From assembly GCF_014831675.1 (NCBI RefSeq), contig NZ_VJXY01000018.1, positions 1 to 64,000 of the forward strand: 64,000 bases of DNA, read 5' to 3'. A program made the position numbers and the translations under genes. The notes under the pieces are model-generated. The model was not told the DNA's origin and made no database searches. It worked only from the letters and a program-made list of their open reading frames with translations. Below, piece by piece: positions 63,498-64,000 of the stretch (its first letter is position 1; each line of letters begins with the position of its first letter). This DNA comes from Komarekiella delphini-convector SJRDD-AB1 (GTDB lineage Bacteria; Cyanobacteriota; Cyanobacteriia; Cyanobacteriales; Nostocaceae).

Positions 63498-64000
63498 CTA
63501 AAGTCCATTACCAATTAAAATAAAGGGTGCCCAGTAGTACGGGTGACTGAAGTCACTAACTGCTGTAGATTTATTGTGACTTACCTTCCAATCTCCAGTA
63601 ATTAAAGAGATTTGAGCTTGTCGTAAAGCTTCAGCTTTTGTCAACTTGCCTGATGGCAGCGTAGCATAAAAAGCACTCATCAATGCCTGCGTACCACCAT
63701 CATCCACAGCCCACAAAGAAGCAATTGCTGCCTTAGCACCAGTTTTTTGCATCTGATAGCCAAAACCCAAGATTTCCTCACCGTTGCCTAAAGAGCTTCC
63801 TAAGCCGGTTTCGCAGGCACTTAAAACTACCAAATCTACATTGGGAAGTGACCAAGTGGCGACATCTCTAAGATTAACGCGATCGCCATTCCCAAATAAA
63901 ATAAACGAATCTTCTGGTTTACCCATTACAAAAGCTGCATGAGTCGCTAAATGGACAATTGTATAATCATCCATTTGCGGTACAGTGACTTTGGGGCTAA
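63498..64000 (-). CDS. CHAT-domain (caspase-like) protein, C-terminal part
   Basis: Partial; the frame stays open to the window edge (a Met at 63974 is internal). The catalytic pair is visible: His in YTIVHLATHAAF and Cys in DLVVLSACETGLG. NGEEILGFGYQMQKTGAKAAIASLWAVDDGGTQALMSAFYATLPSGKLTKAEALRQAQISLI is the usual CHAT C-terminus. In cyanobacteria such domains often follow TPR repeats and act as caspase-like proteases; the N-terminal part lies outside this window. A remnant of a related gene follows at 63239-63400. Confidence 0.85.
   Translation of the reverse strand, partial: SPKVTVPQMDDYTIVHLATHAAFVMGKPEDSFILFGNGDRVNLRDVATWSLPNVDLVVLSACETGLGSSLGNGEEILGFGYQMQKTGAKAAIASLWAVDDGGTQALMSAFYATLPSGKLTKAEALRQAQISLITGDWKVSHNKSTAVSDFSHPYYWAPFILIGNGL

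Noticed and set aside
1-64000. tRNA and rRNA genes
   Set aside because: No cloverleaf T-loop signature or rRNA segment was recognised by eye; a dedicated search could not be run.

Overview
The window is chromosomal DNA from a cyanobacterium, most likely a filamentous, heterocyst-forming (Nostocales-type) strain. Direct evidence: the HIP1 octamer GCGATCGC recurs throughout; many spacers carry 7-8 bp tandem microrepeats of the STRR kind (ATGACTA, GTGCTGA) and palindromic dispersed repeats; and there are cyanobacterial hallmark genes (ferredoxin-dependent glutamate synthase, class II FBP/SBPase, PEP-CTERM protein, DUF1815/1830/1997/4079/6761 proteins, a PrcA-like subtilase, RNase E with an arginine-rich tail). 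Genus-level placement is inference.

Layout. 1-0.9 kb: palindromic repeats and a decayed IS4-like transposase. 1-5 kb: ACT-domain/ketopantoate-reductase-like pair, pgi, and a RelE-type toxin-antitoxin pair. 5-10.8 kb: LivM/LivG transporter parts, a PstS-like lipoprotein next to a sensor kinase, and an ArsR/DUF2087 regulator with its probable operator. 10.9-22.5 kb: small HTH protein, hemA, glpX, DUF981 protein, glutaredoxin, tadA, acyltransferase, subtilase, BolA plus CGFS glutaredoxin, PEP-CTERM protein. 22.9-33.7 kb: DUF6761, an OmpR-type regulator, ABC ATPase plus membrane protein, DUF4079, DUF1830, a B12/radical SAM protein, DICT/pentapeptide-repeat pair, CPBP protease, clpS. 34-46.9 kb: small conserved proteins, a STAS protein with a CRP-type upstream site, a TIGR03960-type radical SAM protein, rne-rnhB, DUF1997, a membrane glycosyltransferase-like protein, pheA, a LON-domain protein. 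47-52.4 kb: the str ribosomal operon on the minus strand (rpsL-rpsG-fusA-tuf-rpsJ). 52.7-64 kb: IscA/HesB-type protein, mannose-6-phosphate isomerase-type cupin, phosphodiester glycosidase, glsF, DUF1815 protein and a CHAT protease-like gene running off the end.

Most genes are housekeeping. Functional links: Fe-S maturation (BolA, CGFS glutaredoxin, HesB-type protein), Calvin cycle and sugar phosphate metabolism (glpX, pgi, cupin isomerase), translation (str operon, tadA), RNA processing (rne, rnhB), nitrogen assimilation (glsF) and tetrapyrrole entry (hemA).

The most unusual material lies outside or across gene boundaries. A compact predicted pseudoknot followed by a palindrome sits in the 1 kb spacer after glsF. 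There are in-frame repeat-derived insertions inside glsF and the TIGR03960-type gene, STRR repeats that form the stop-codon ends of four genes, and a GGGGCCCC-centred element placed just upstream of two unrelated genes. Twin 12-bp palindromes lie 20 bp apart after rpsL, and a CRP-like site with a leader ORF precedes the STAS gene. No CRISPR array, tRNA or rRNA was seen. All structural claims are from reading by eye; no folding or database search was run.
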